DNA of 60,552 bases from Micrococcaceae bacterium (GTDB lineage Bacteria > Actinomycetota > Actinomycetes > Actinomycetales > Micrococcaceae): contig JABXHI010000062.1 in assembly GCA_013393415.1 (NCBI GenBank), positions 1-60,552 on the forward strand. Direction: 5' to 3'. The notes beneath the pieces were generated by a model, which was not told where the DNA came from, ran no database searches, and saw nothing but the letters and a program-made list of their open reading frames with translations. Positions 26,006 to 35,500 of this stretch are shown here, in pieces; position 1 is the stretch's first letter, and each line of letters opens with the position of its first letter. A program made the position numbers and the translations under genes.

Positions 26006-26656
26006 ATGAACCACGATATGCCCCAGGGCACACCGGCAACCCCGATGCCCTCCAACCGTTACATTCTGCCCCAGTTCGAAGAGCGCACCCCGTATGGCTT
26101 CAAACGCCAGGACCCGTATGCTCGTCTATTCGAAGATCGCATCATCTTCTTGGGTACTCAGGTCGACGATGCATCTGCAGACGACGTGATGGCCCAGTTG
26201 CTTGTACTGGAAGCAATGGACTCAGATCGTGACATCACGCTCTACATCAACTCACCGGGTGGATCATTTACTGCAATGACGGCGATCTATGACACCATGC
26301 AGTACATCCGTCCAGAGATTCAGACCGTCGCTCTTGGGCAGGCTGCCTCGGCCGCTGCAGTACTCCTCGCTGCAGGTACCCCGGGCAAACGCCAGGCCCT
26401 GCCGAATGCGCGCGTGCTCATCCACCAGCCATCGATGGGTGGTGACCGCGGCACAGCGACGGATCTGCAGATTCACGCCGACGAACTGCTGCGCATCCGT
26501 ACCTGGATGGAAGAAACGCTGGCCAACCACACCAATAAGACCGCCGATCAGATTCGCGAAGATATCGATCGCGACAAGTTCCTTTCGGCTGCTGAAGCCA
26601 AGGATTATGGCCTGGTTGATGAAGTGCTGGAATCCCGGAAAAAGGATGCCGAGTAA
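26006..26656 (+). CDS. clpP2: ATP-dependent Clp protease proteolytic subunit ClpP2
   Basis: 216 residues. Second ClpP paralogue; Ser115 in Q-A-A-S-A-A-A, His140 in L-I-H-Q-P-S, and Asp in the R-D-K-F-L-S segment. An N-terminal extension (M-P-S-N-R-Y-I-L-P-Q-F-E-E-R-T) is typical of ClpP2. AGGAG sits 6 nt before the ATG. Mixed ring assembly with ClpP1 is known for mycobacteria and inferred here. Confidence 0.95.
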   Translation: MNHDMPQGTPATPMPSNRYILPQFEERTPYGFKRQDPYARLFEDRIIFLGTQVDDASADDVMAQLLVLEAMDSDRDITLYINSPGGSFTAMTAIYDTMQYIRPEIQTVALGQAASAAAVLLAAGTPGKRQALPNARVLIHQPSMGGDRGTATDLQIHADELLRIRTWMEETLANHTNKTADQIREDIDRDKFLSAAEAKDYGLVDEVLESRKKDAE

Positions 26657-26672
26657 CGGCGAATTGTGATGA

Positions 26673-26702
26673 TGGCGCCCTGCACTATGGTGTGGGGCGC
26701 CA
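26673..26702 (+). terminator. Hairpin after clpP2
   Basis: An 8-bp GC-rich stem (26673-26680 with 26695-26702) with a 14-nt loop and no T-run. It may attenuate rather than terminate before clpX. Confidence 0.4.
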
Positions 26703-26829
26703 GCGCTCGCTTAAACGCGAATTCACAGGGTGACAACGCCAGATAAAGTTATCCACGCCTGGAGCAACCTCCCCGGGTATAGGCCCCCAACCAATTATGC
26801 TGGACTGGTACAGCGCATAAGGAGATGAA

Positions 26830-28140
26830 ATGGCTCGAATCGGAGAATCGGCAGATCTGCTGAAGTGTTCTTTCTGTGGGAAAACACAGAAGCAGGTGCG
26901 AAAACTCATCGCAGGCCCAGGGGTCTACATTTGTGATGAGTGCATCGAGCTGTGTAACGAAATTATTGAAGAAGAACTTGCCGAGGTGACCGACAGTAGC
27001 GAATTCACCCTGCCAACCCCGCAGGAAATTTATGCACACCTCGATGAATACGTGATCGGTCAGCATCGTGCCAAGTCTGCGTTGTCTGTCGCGGTGTATA
27101 ACCACTACAAACGTGTTCACGCTGAGGACAACATCAAATCTTCAATGCGTGAAGCTTTCGGCACCGACATGGACTTCTCTCACCTCGATGAGGTCGAAAT
27201 CGGGAAGTCCAATATTATGCTGGTCGGGCCGACTGGCTCCGGCAAAACATATCTTGCACAAACCCTGGCGCGGAAACTCGATGTACCATTCATCGTGGCA
27301 GATGCGACATCGCTGACCGAAGCCGGCTATGTCGGTGAAGATGTCGAAAACATTCTGCTCAAACTCATCCAAGCCGCAGATAACGATGTCTCGAAAGCTG
27401 AACAAGGCATCATCTATGTTGACGAGATTGACAAGATTTCACGAAAGTCCGAGAACCCCTCGATCACCCGAGACGTATCAGGTGAGGGCGTGCAGCAATC
27501 TCTGCTGAAGATCCTAGAAGGCACTGTGGCCTCTGTGCCTCCGCAAGGCGGCCGTAAACATCCACACCAGGAATTTCTACAGCTCGACACCTCCAATATA
27601 TTGTTCATCGTTGCTGGCGCGTTCGCAGGTCTCGAGGACATCATTGATTCACGCGCCGGACAAAAAGCCATCGGCTTTGGAGCGCCACTCAAGGTCGCTG
27701 GTGCCGACGATGCCCCTTCATTTGCCGATGTCCAGCCTGATGACCTGGTCAAGTTCGGTCTTATTCCAGAATTCGTCGGACGCCTACCGGTCATCACAGC
27801 AGTAGATCACCTCGACGAAGCGTCACTGATCAAGGTGCTTACCGAACCACGGAATGCGCTGAGCAAACAGTACGAAAAAATGTTTGCTCTGGATGGCGTG
27901 CAATTGCACTTCGAAGATGAAGCGCTACAAGCCATTGTTGCGAAAGCAGAAGCCCGGGGGACTGGTGCCCGTGGCTTACGTTCTATCATTGAAGACGTAC
28001 TGCAACCGATCATGTTCGATTTGCCCTCACGTGACGACGTTGCGCAGGTGACGATCACTGGAGCAACCGTTGATGGCACGGGAGAACCTGTCATGGTCTC
28101 ACGTGAAGTAGATCGTAAACGTCGCAACAAATCTGCTTAA
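26830..28140 (+). CDS. clpX: ATP-dependent Clp protease ATPase subunit ClpX
   Basis: 436 residues. AAA+ unfoldase that feeds substrates to ClpP. The N-terminal zinc-binding domain uses C13, C16, C35 and C38. The Walker A G-P-T-G-S-G-K-T is at 133-140 and Walker B is I-I-Y-V-D-E-I-D-K. The [18 protein letters not shown] region follows, and sensor-2 is G-A-R-G-L-R-S. AAGGAG precedes the ATG by 6 nt. A TATGCT at 26796 may be a -10 box without an obvious -35. The 173-bp gap from clpP2 and the hairpin suggest partly separate expression. The DsbA-like gene begins 10 nt after its stop. Confidence 0.97.
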   Translation: MARIGESADLLKCSFCGKTQKQVRKLIAGPGVYICDECIELCNEIIEEELAEVTDSSEFTLPTPQEIYAHLDEYVIGQHRAKSALSVAVYNHYKRVHAEDNIKSSMREAFGTDMDFSHLDEVEIGKSNIMLVGPTGSGKTYLAQTLARKLDVPFIVADATSLTEAGYVGEDVENILLKLIQAADNDVSKAEQGIIYVDEIDKISRKSENPSITRDVSGEGVQQSLLKILEGTVASVPPQGGRKHPHQEFLQLDTSNILFIVAGAFAGLEDIIDSRAGQKAIGFGAPLKVAGADDAPSFADVQPDDLVKFGLIPEFVGRLPVITAVDHLDEASLIKVLTEPRNALSKQYEKMFALDGVQLHFEDEALQAIVAKAEARGTGARGLRSIIEDVLQPIMFDLPSRDDVAQVTITGATVDGTGEPVMVSREVDRKRRNKSA

Positions 28141-28149
28141 GGAGAGACA

Positions 28150-28758
28150 GTGACGCAGACTGTAAAATTTTGGTTTGATCCGGCATGCCCATTCGCTTGG
28201 ATTACATCACGCTGGATGAAAGAAGTTGAACAAGTCCGTGACGTGAAAGTTGACTTCAACGTCATTTCACTCGGTGTCCTCAACGAAGGTAAAGACGACC
28301 CAGACGATCCTGAAACACACAAAAAGTGGCAGGGTGCTCGCACTGCACTGGCAGTTCGTGAACGTCACGGTGCCGAAAAAGTTTCAGAGTTCTACACTGC
28401 GGCCGGTACGCGCATCCATAACCAAGGCTACGGTCTGGACCGCTACGATGAAGCCCTGACCGAAGCACTCGAAGAAATCGGTGTTGAAGATGCATCAGAG
28501 ATCTTCGAAGCGTCGAAACAAGACACCTACGACGACGGTTTACGCGAGTCCACTAAGGCCGCGTTGAGCTTGGTCGGTAACGATGTTGGCACTCCAATCA
28601 TCGCCATTGGAGACTCCGCATTCTTTGGTCCGGTCATGACCCGCATCGCACGAGGCGAAGAAGCTGGAGCAATCTGGGACGGTTTCGATGCCCTGGTCAC
28701 GTTCCCATACTTCTACGAACTCAAACGTGCTCGCAACAGCGACTTAGACTTCAGCTAA
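28150..28758 (+). CDS. DsbA-family mycothiol-dependent nitroreductase-like protein
   Basis: 202 residues similar to M. tuberculosis Rv2466c, a mycothiol-dependent oxidoreductase of the DsbA/thioredoxin fold. The active site near residue 13 reads C-P-F-A: the nucleophilic Cys13 is present but the second Cys of the family's CxxC is replaced by Ala. Downstream features match: I-T-S-R-W, I-H-N-Q-G, G-T-P-I-I and F-F-G-P-V. A monothiol mechanism via mycothiol is inferred. GTG start 6 nt after AAGGAG and 10 nt after clpX, so it is cotranscribed with clpX. In M. tuberculosis the gene lies between pepN and rpiB instead. Confidence 0.88.
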   Translation: MTQTVKFWFDPACPFAWITSRWMKEVEQVRDVKVDFNVISLGVLNEGKDDPDDPETHKKWQGARTALAVRERHGAEKVSEFYTAAGTRIHNQGYGLDRYDEALTEALEEIGVEDASEIFEASKQDTYDDGLRESTKAALSLVGNDVGTPIIAIGDSAFFGPVMTRIARGEEAGAIWDGFDALVTFPYFYELKRARNSDLDFS

Positions 28759-28768
28759 TCTAGCCACA

Positions 28769-28817
28769 TAGTAAATTTCCCTCGGTGGTCACTTGGACCA
28801 CCGAGGGAAATTTACTA
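28769..28817. terminator. Bidirectional terminator between the DsbA-like gene and valS
   Basis: A perfect 22-bp inverted repeat (28769-28790 with 28796-28817) with a 5-nt loop, AT-rich at its base (TAGTAAATTT), between convergent genes. The base of the stem gives U-rich tails on both strands. Confidence 0.9.
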
Positions 28818-28830
28818 TCCAAAGCAGCTA

Positions 28831-31497
28831 CTACTCGGCGTCAGCCAGTGTAATAGCAGTCAGCTGGAGATCAATGGTCTCGCCATCGTCAGTCGTGACA
28901 GCCTCGCCCTGTTCAAGCGTAAGATCACGCACATTACCGGCCGCTCGCAAATCATCAAGACCGGCCTCAAGCTCAGTGACCCGATCTTCAACGGCAGTAA
29001 TCGTGGCAGTGAGCACCTGGGTACGCTGTTTGACCTTGGCATCGGACTTGGCTTTGCGAATACGCGAGATCGCACGAGTCACCGTGGTCAGCACATCAAC
29101 GTCACCGGCCTGCGACGCGGCGGCAATACCCGCCAATTCTGGTTCAAGACCGGGCCAAGCCGCTGCGTGCACCGAGCCCTTGCGCCACCAAGACCACACC
29201 TCATCGGTGGCAAACGGCTGGAATGGCGCCATCAAACGCAACAGTGCATCCAATGCGGTGGCAAGCGTTGCCACCACGGATGCCTGCTCGGCTTCACCAC
29301 GAGAACCGTATGCACGGTCCTTAATGAGCTCGATATAGTCATCGGTAAAGTGCCAGAAGAATGTCTCGACGAGGTTCAACGTACGAGCATAATCGTATTT
29401 TTCAAACGCCTTGGTGGCTTGGGTAATTGCTTCATGCAACTGGGCCAATAGCGACTGATCCAACGGGTGAGTAACCAGGGCGGCGTCGTCGGCGTTGTGC
29501 AGGATCTTGTCTTCTGTTGCTCTAAGATTCAGCGCGAACTTCGAAGCATTCAACAGTTTGATCGCCAAACGACGACCAATCTTCATCTGGTTGACCTCGT
29601 ATGCCGTGTCGGCACCCAAGCGGGCTGAAGCTGCCCAGTACCGGACAGCATCCGTGCCGAACTGTTCTAAAATATCCGATGGCACCACGACATTGCCTTT
29701 GGACTTGGACATTTTTTGACGATGGGGATCCAGCACCCACCCGGAAAGTGCGGTGTGCTTCCACGGAATGGAGTTCTGCAGCTGATCTGCCCGAACCACC
29801 GTGGAGAACAGCCAGGTCCGAATAATATCGTGGCCCTGGGGGCGCAGATCGAAAGGGAAGACGTTTGCGAAGTAGTCGTCATCTTTGGACCACCGACCAA
29901 TAATCTGCGGTGACAGTGACGAAGTCGCCCAGGTATCTAAGACATCCGGATCTCCTGTGAAACCACCGGGAACGTCCCGTTGAGCTGCCGTATACCCTTC
30001 GGGCACATCCTCGACCGGGTCGACTGGCAGTTGGGTGTCAGCCGGCACAATGGGGCTGTCGTAATCCGTGTTGCCGTCAGCATCCAGGCGATACCACAGG
30101 GGGATTGCCACACCGAAGACTCGCTGACGTGACACCAGCCAGTCACCGGTGAGGTTCTCTACCCAGTTCGTGTAACGCGACTGCATGAAACTTGGGTGCC
30201 ATTCCAGTTCATTGCCACGTTCGATCAAAGCGTTCCGCAGGTCGGTGTCCCGACCACCGTTGCGCAAATACCACTGGCGCGACGTCACGATTTCAAGTGG
30301 CTTGTCGCCTTTCTCAAAGAAATTGACTGCGTGGGTGATTTTCTCTGGCTCGCCATCGAGTAATGCAGCGTCCTTGAGCATCTCAACGACGGCGTTCTGC
30401 GCGGAGAAGACGGTCTTGCCAGCAACTTCGGCATAGTTCTGTACACCACGATCGGAGGTGATCCATTCTGGAGTCTCACGCGCAAAACGACCATCGCGAC
30501 CGATCAGAGTCCTGGTGGGCAGCTGCAGCTCACGCCACCAGGTGATATCGTTCTGGTCGCCGAACGTACAGACCATGGCGATACCGGCACCTTTATCCTG
30601 CTGTGCCAGTGGGTGGGGGTACACTTCGACGGCCACATCAAACAGCGGCGAGGTCACGGTTTTGCCAAACAGGTGCTGATAGCGCTCATCGTCGGGGTGA
30701 GCTACCAGGGCCGAACAGGCTGGCAACAGCTCTGGACGGGTGGTTTCAATAAAGATTTCGGAACCGTCATCAGCATAAAACGCATACCGGTAATACGCGC
30801 CCGGGACTTCTTTATCTTCGAGTTCGGCTTGGGCAACGGCCGTTTGGAAACTGACGTCCCACATGGTCGGAGCTTCGGCATTATATGCCTTACCATCAGC
30901 AAGATTTTGTAGAAAGGCACGCTGTGAGATCTCACGGGAGTGTGCATCAATGGTGCGGTAGCTCAGATCCCAGTCAACGGAGAGCCCCAGCTGGGTAAAT
31001 AACTGTTCGTAGACCTCTTCGTCATCGCGGGACTGAGCCAGGCACAGTTCGATGAAGTTCTGCCGTGAGACCACATCCCAATCGCGGCGGTTCTTCGCCG
31101 GTTGTGCAGGTGGCTGATACGTCGGATCATACGGCACACTGGTATCGGTGCGAACACCGAAAAAGTTCTGTACCCGTCGTTCGGTTGGCAGACCGTTATC
31201 GTCCCAGCCCATTGGATAGAACACGTTCTTACCGCACATGCGCATAAACCGCGCGATGACATCTGTTTGGGTATAAGAAAAGACGTGTCCAACATGGAGT
31301 GAACCTGACGCCGTGGGTGGAGGCGTATCAATCGAAAAGACCTCGTCACGAGTGGTCTCAGGATCAAATGCGTACACCCGGTCTTCTTCCCACCGAGTGC
31401 TAAATTTTTCTTCAAGTCCTTCCAAACCAACACGATCTGGAACATTTACCGTTGTGGGCGAGTCGGTGCCCAGTGTATTTTCAGCCATGGCCACCAT
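28831..31497 (-). CDS. valS: Valyl-tRNA synthetase, type 2
   Basis: 888 residues, class I synthetase. P-P-P-T-A-S-G-S-L-H-V-G-H is the HIGH-type motif and K-M-S-K-S-K-G-N the KMSKS loop. The sequence after HIGH (M-G-W-D-D-N-G-L-P-T-E-R-R-V-Q-N) is that of the archaeal/rickettsial-like ValS type 2, whereas M. tuberculosis has the standard bacterial type. The CP1 editing domain spans about 190-340 and a tRNA-binding helical domain follows KMSKS. Start at 31497 (AGGAA 10 nt upstream); 31488 or 31542 are alternatives. It is transcribed against its neighbours and shares a bidirectional terminator with the DsbA-like gene. TyrS-type or T-box control was not seen upstream. Confidence 0.93.
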   Translation of the reverse strand: MVAMAENTLGTDSPTTVNVPDRVGLEGLEEKFSTRWEEDRVYAFDPETTRDEVFSIDTPPPTASGSLHVGHVFSYTQTDVIARFMRMCGKNVFYPMGWDDNGLPTERRVQNFFGVRTDTSVPYDPTYQPPAQPAKNRRDWDVVSRQNFIELCLAQSRDDEEVYEQLFTQLGLSVDWDLSYRTIDAHSREISQRAFLQNLADGKAYNAEAPTMWDVSFQTAVAQAELEDKEVPGAYYRYAFYADDGSEIFIETTRPELLPACSALVAHPDDERYQHLFGKTVTSPLFDVAVEVYPHPLAQQDKGAGIAMVCTFGDQNDITWWRELQLPTRTLIGRDGRFARETPEWITSDRGVQNYAEVAGKTVFSAQNAVVEMLKDAALLDGEPEKITHAVNFFEKGDKPLEIVTSRQWYLRNGGRDTDLRNALIERGNELEWHPSFMQSRYTNWVENLTGDWLVSRQRVFGVAIPLWYRLDADGNTDYDSPIVPADTQLPVDPVEDVPEGYTAAQRDVPGGFTGDPDVLDTWATSSLSPQIIGRWSKDDDYFANVFPFDLRPQGHDIIRTWLFSTVVRADQLQNSIPWKHTALSGWVLDPHRQKMSKSKGNVVVPSDILEQFGTDAVRYWAASARLGADTAYEVNQMKIGRRLAIKLLNASKFALNLRATEDKILHNADDAALVTHPLDQSLLAQLHEAITQATKAFEKYDYARTLNLVETFFWHFTDDYIELIKDRAYGSRGEAEQASVVATLATALDALLRLMAPFQPFATDEVWSWWRKGSVHAAAWPGLEPELAGIAAASQAGDVDVLTTVTRAISRIRKAKSDAKVKQRTQVLTATITAVEDRVTELEAGLDDLRAAGNVRDLTLEQGEAVTTDDGETIDLQLTAITLADAE

Positions 31498-31568
31498 TGT
31501 TTCATATTCCTGTGCGTTATCTGGCAGCTGACAAGCCCTCAAGAATCGATATTTGCCTACTGCTGTTC

Positions 31569-31574
31569 TAGGGT
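31569..31574 (+). promoter_or_regulatory. -10 box of the SDR gene (leaderless)
   Basis: TAGGGT followed by 7 nt and ATG at 31582. Confidence 0.5.
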
Positions 31575-31581
31575 GGTGTGC

Positions 31582-32355
31582 ATGACAGATTCACAGCCTT
31601 CAGCCCTTGTCACAGGTGCAACTTCAGGAATTGGCCGCGCGACCGCAATGCAACTGGTTTCTGCTGGATGGACGGTGTTTGCCGCCGGACGACGCAAGGA
31701 AAACCTAGAGTCCTTGAGCAGCGACTGCGCCGAAGGCCCGGGGTCGCTTATTCCGGTCGTCACAGATGTCACCGACGACGCATCGATCAGTGAACTCTTT
31801 GCCACGGTGCAGGAGAAGGGCGGCATCGATACCATCCTCAATATTGCCGGCGGTGCGATGGGTGCTGAATCCGTCGCTGACGCGCAGATCTCCGATTGGC
31901 AGTGGATGATCGAAACGAACGTCATGGGGTCGTTGCGCATCATCCAGACGTTTCTCCCGATGCTGCGAGATCACGGTGCCGGAACCATCTTGAACCTAAC
32001 CTCGACCGCGGGGACCGTGGCCTACGAAGGGGGCGGGGGATACAACGCTGCGAAGTTCGGCCAGCACGCGCTCACCGCCGCGCTGCGGTTGGAAGAAGCC
32101 GAGCACAATATCCGTGTGGTCGAAGTACTCCCCGGTCTCGTGAAAACTGAAGAGTTTGCGCTGAACAGAATGCGTGGCGACGCGTCTAAAGCCGAAAATG
32201 TCTATGCGGGCGTGAGCAAACCTCTCACGGCCGAAGACGTCGCCGAAGTATGTGCCTACGCGGTGAACTTGCCCCACCACATTAACCTGGATCAAATTGT
32301 GATGCGTCCGGTCAAACAAGCCGCTCAACACAAGCTGATTCGCGACGCCGAGTAG
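31582..32355 (+). CDS. Short-chain dehydrogenase/reductase
   Basis: 257 residues, classical SDR. The NAD(P)-binding motif T-G-A-T-S-G-I-G-R is at about 11-19, N-I-A-G-G in the middle, and the catalytic Y-N-A-A-K near residue 155 with an upstream Ser in L-T-S-T-A. An A-G-R-R motif after beta-2 suggests NADPH preference. Substrate unknown; serine-dehydrogenase-like YdfG relatives are similar in layout. Start at 31582 supported by the leaderless box. Divergent from valS with about 85 nt between them; ileS follows after its T-box. Confidence 0.85.
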   Translation: MTDSQPSALVTGATSGIGRATAMQLVSAGWTVFAAGRRKENLESLSSDCAEGPGSLIPVVTDVTDDASISELFATVQEKGGIDTILNIAGGAMGAESVADAQISDWQWMIETNVMGSLRIIQTFLPMLRDHGAGTILNLTSTAGTVAYEGGGGYNAAKFGQHALTAALRLEEAEHNIRVVEVLPGLVKTEEFALNRMRGDASKAENVYAGVSKPLTAEDVAEVCAYAVNLPHHINLDQIVMRPVKQAAQHKLIRDAE

Positions 32356-32384
32356 CCGTTGAAAGTGTTGTAGGATGGTGGCGA

Positions 32385-32574
32385 TTGCGCAGTGATCCGA
32401 CCATCATCGGGGAGTGCTTCGGAAGAACAGCAGGCCCACTGCCTAGTAGAACCGAACGGGTCAGCCCGATACAGCTGCAATAAGCGATCTTGGATGCCAA
32501 GATAAGCAGGGTGGTACCGCGCCAACTGGCGTCCTTGCACACCGCACAATGCTGTCGATGCAAGGAAGGTCACT
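32385..32574 (+). promoter_or_regulatory. Translational T-box riboswitch of ileS
   Basis: A conserved T-box element (AGGGTGGTACCGCG) lies at 32508-32521. A short hairpin CCGA/TCGG at 32397-32410 has the loop CCATCA with the codon ATC (32403-32405) as the isoleucine specifier; this is the ultrashort Stem I layout of actinobacterial ileS T-boxes. A second stem (ATCTTGG with CCAAGAT, near 32487-32503) precedes the T-box. TCCTTGCA (32532-32539) can pair with TGCAAGGA (32559-32566), which covers the Shine-Dalgarno AAGGA, so uncharged tRNA-Ile should free the ribosome site. A TAGGAT box at 32371 fits a transcript starting at about 32383. Confidence 0.92.
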
Positions 32575-35500
32575 GTGTACCCTCTGGCAAGTTCCCACCC
32601 ACAGTGGGTCAAATCTGGTTCCACACCATCAACGCCAAATCTGCCCGCCATCGAAGAATCGATCCTCAAATACTGGGACGAGGACGGCACGTTCAAAGCG
32701 TCGATAGACAACCGTCCGGCAGAAATTGACGGCGAAAATAACGAATTCGTCTTCTACGATGGCCCGCCCTTTGCCAACGGGCTACCCCACTACGGCCACC
32801 TGCTGACCAGCTACGTCAAAGACCTCGTGGCCCGCTACCAAACCCAACAGGGACGCCGTGTGGAACGTCGCTTCGGTTGGGACACCCACGGACTGCCAGC
32901 CGAACTCGAAGCCATGAAACAACTCGGCATGACCGATAAGGCCGAAATCGAAGAGATGGGCATCGACAAGTTCAACGACGCCTGCCGTGCCTCAGTGCTG
33001 GAGTACACCCAGGAATGGGAAGAATACATCAACCGCATGGGGCGCTGGGTTGATTTCGAAAACGACTACAAGACCCTGAACCCATCGTTTATGGAATCGG
33101 TCATCTGGGCCTTCAAGACCCTGCATGAACGTAACCTGACCTATCGCGGTTTCCGTGTGCTGCCGTATTGCTGGAATGACGAAACACCGCTGTCCAACCA
33201 CGAACTGCGTATGGATGACGACGTCTATAAGATGCGTCAAGACCCGTCGGTCACCATCCAGTTCAAAATCACCGGACTGCCCGACAATCCTGACTTGGTC
33301 CCCGCCGGTGGAGCGACCCAAGACATTGCCGATGCGCTGACCGGCGTCGGGGTTCTGGCCTGGACGACCACCCCGTGGACGCTGCCAACCAACGCCTCGG
33401 TCGCCGCCGGCCCGGACATCGAATACGCCATCGTTCCGGTCGTAGCAGCTGAAGTCGACACATTCAGCGCACAAAAGGTGCTGTTGGCAACCGACCGGGT
33501 CGGTGCACATGCCAAAGTGCTCGGCTACGACGACGCTGACGCCGCAGTCGAAGCCATCTCGGCAACCTACAGCGGAGCACAACTTGCTGGATTAGTGTAT
33601 GAACCACTGTTCACCTACTTTGCCGATGCCGAAACATACGGCACCGAAAATGCCTTCCGCATCCTCACCGACGACTATGTCTCAACCGAGGACGGCACCG
33701 GGCTGGTGCACCAGGCTCCTGCCTATGGTGAAGAAGACCAGCGAGTCAACGAAGCCCACGGCATCCCGGTAATCCTATCGGTCGATGAGGGCGCGAAATT
33801 CTTACCACTGTTCGCAGACGAATCGGTCAGCGGCGGCGCACTCAAAGACATCGCCGGCGTCCAGGTGTTCGAAGCCAACCGCACGATCATCCGTGCACTG
33901 CGCGCCCAAGGCTCACTTTTGGGGGAACAGTCCTATGACCACTCCTACCCACACTGCTGGCGCTGCCGCACACCGTTGATTTACCGGGCGATCACCTCCT
34001 GGTACGTCAAGGTCACCGACTTCAAAGACGACATGCTGGCCCACAACGAGGACATCAACTGGATCCCGGGCAACGTCAAACACGGACAGTTCGGCAAATG
34101 GCTCGAAAACGCTCGCGACTGGTCGATCTCGCGCAACCGCTACTGGGGCTCACCCATCCCGGTGTGGGAATCAGATGACCCCAACTACCCGCGGCTCGAG
34201 GTCTACGGTTCGCTGGACGAAATCCAAGAAGCCTTCGGCACGCTGCCACGCAACGCCGAGGGTGAGATTGATCTGCACCGTCCATGGATCGACGAACTCG
34301 TCCGGCCCAACCCAGATGACCCGACCGGCAAATCCATGATGCGCCGTGTTGAGGACGTGCTGGATGTGTGGTTCGACTCCGGTTCGATGCCCTATGCCCA
34401 GGTCCACTACCCGATGAAAAACAAGGAGTGGTTCGACACCCACAACCCGGCTGACTTCATCGTGGAATACATTGGCCAAACCCGCGGCTGGTTCTACACT
34501 ATGCACGTGCTGGGTACCGCCTTATTTGACCGTCCCGCATTCAACAACGTCATCTCCCACGGCATCGTGCTGGGCTCCGACGGTAACAAGATGTCTAAGT
34601 CTCTGCAGAACTACCCGGATGTCAACGAGGTGCTTGACCGCGACGGCTCGGATGCGATGCGTTGGTTCCTCATGGCCTCACCCATCCTGCGTGGCGGCAA
34701 CCTCATCGTGAACGAGGAAGGCATTCGTGAAGCAGCCCGTCAGGCCATCTTGCCGGCCTGGAACGTGTGGCACTTCTTTAGCCTGTACGCCAACTCGGCC
34801 ACCGATGGCGGCAACCGCCCAGGTGGCTACGAAGCGCAACTGCGCTATGAATCCACGGATCCACTGGACCAGTACATTTTGGCCGCCACCGGCACGATGC
34901 TGCGCGAGGTCAAAGCGGCCCTTGACGACTACAACGTCTCGGGTGCAACCGTCACCATTCGTAGCTACATGGACACCATGACCAACTGGTATATCCGCAG
35001 GTCACGTCAGCGCTTCTTTGCCGAGGACACCCAAGCACTGGACACGCTGTACACCGTGCTTGAATCCTTCATTCGCGCCGCAGCACCGCTGATGCCCATG
35101 GTGGCCGAAGAAATCTGGCGCGGTCTGACCGGTGGTCGTTCGGTGCACCTGACCGATTACCCGGACGCTGACCTGTTCCCATCGGGTGATGCAGCAGTAC
35201 AGCTGCAAGAAACGATGGAACTGGTCCGTACCATTGCCTCCTCGGCATCGTCGCTTCGCAAAGGCGCCAACCGTCGAGTGCGTCTGCCACTGGCCGAACT
35301 CACCGTGGTGGTGCCACACATCGAGCGCTTCACCGACGCATTTACCGACATCCTCTCCGATGAGCTGAACCTCAAGCACATCAAACTGGTCGATGTGGCG
35401 AAAACTTCTGCCGAGGACTTCGGCATTTCCCAGCAGTTGACCGTCAACGCTCGTGCCGCCGGTCCACGACTGGGCAAGAGCGTCCAGACCGTCATTAAGG

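Noticed and set aside
26703-26829. CGC-rich palindrome-like run near 26708 as a ClgR site for clpX
   Set aside because: The spacing between the half-sites is wrong for the known consensus.
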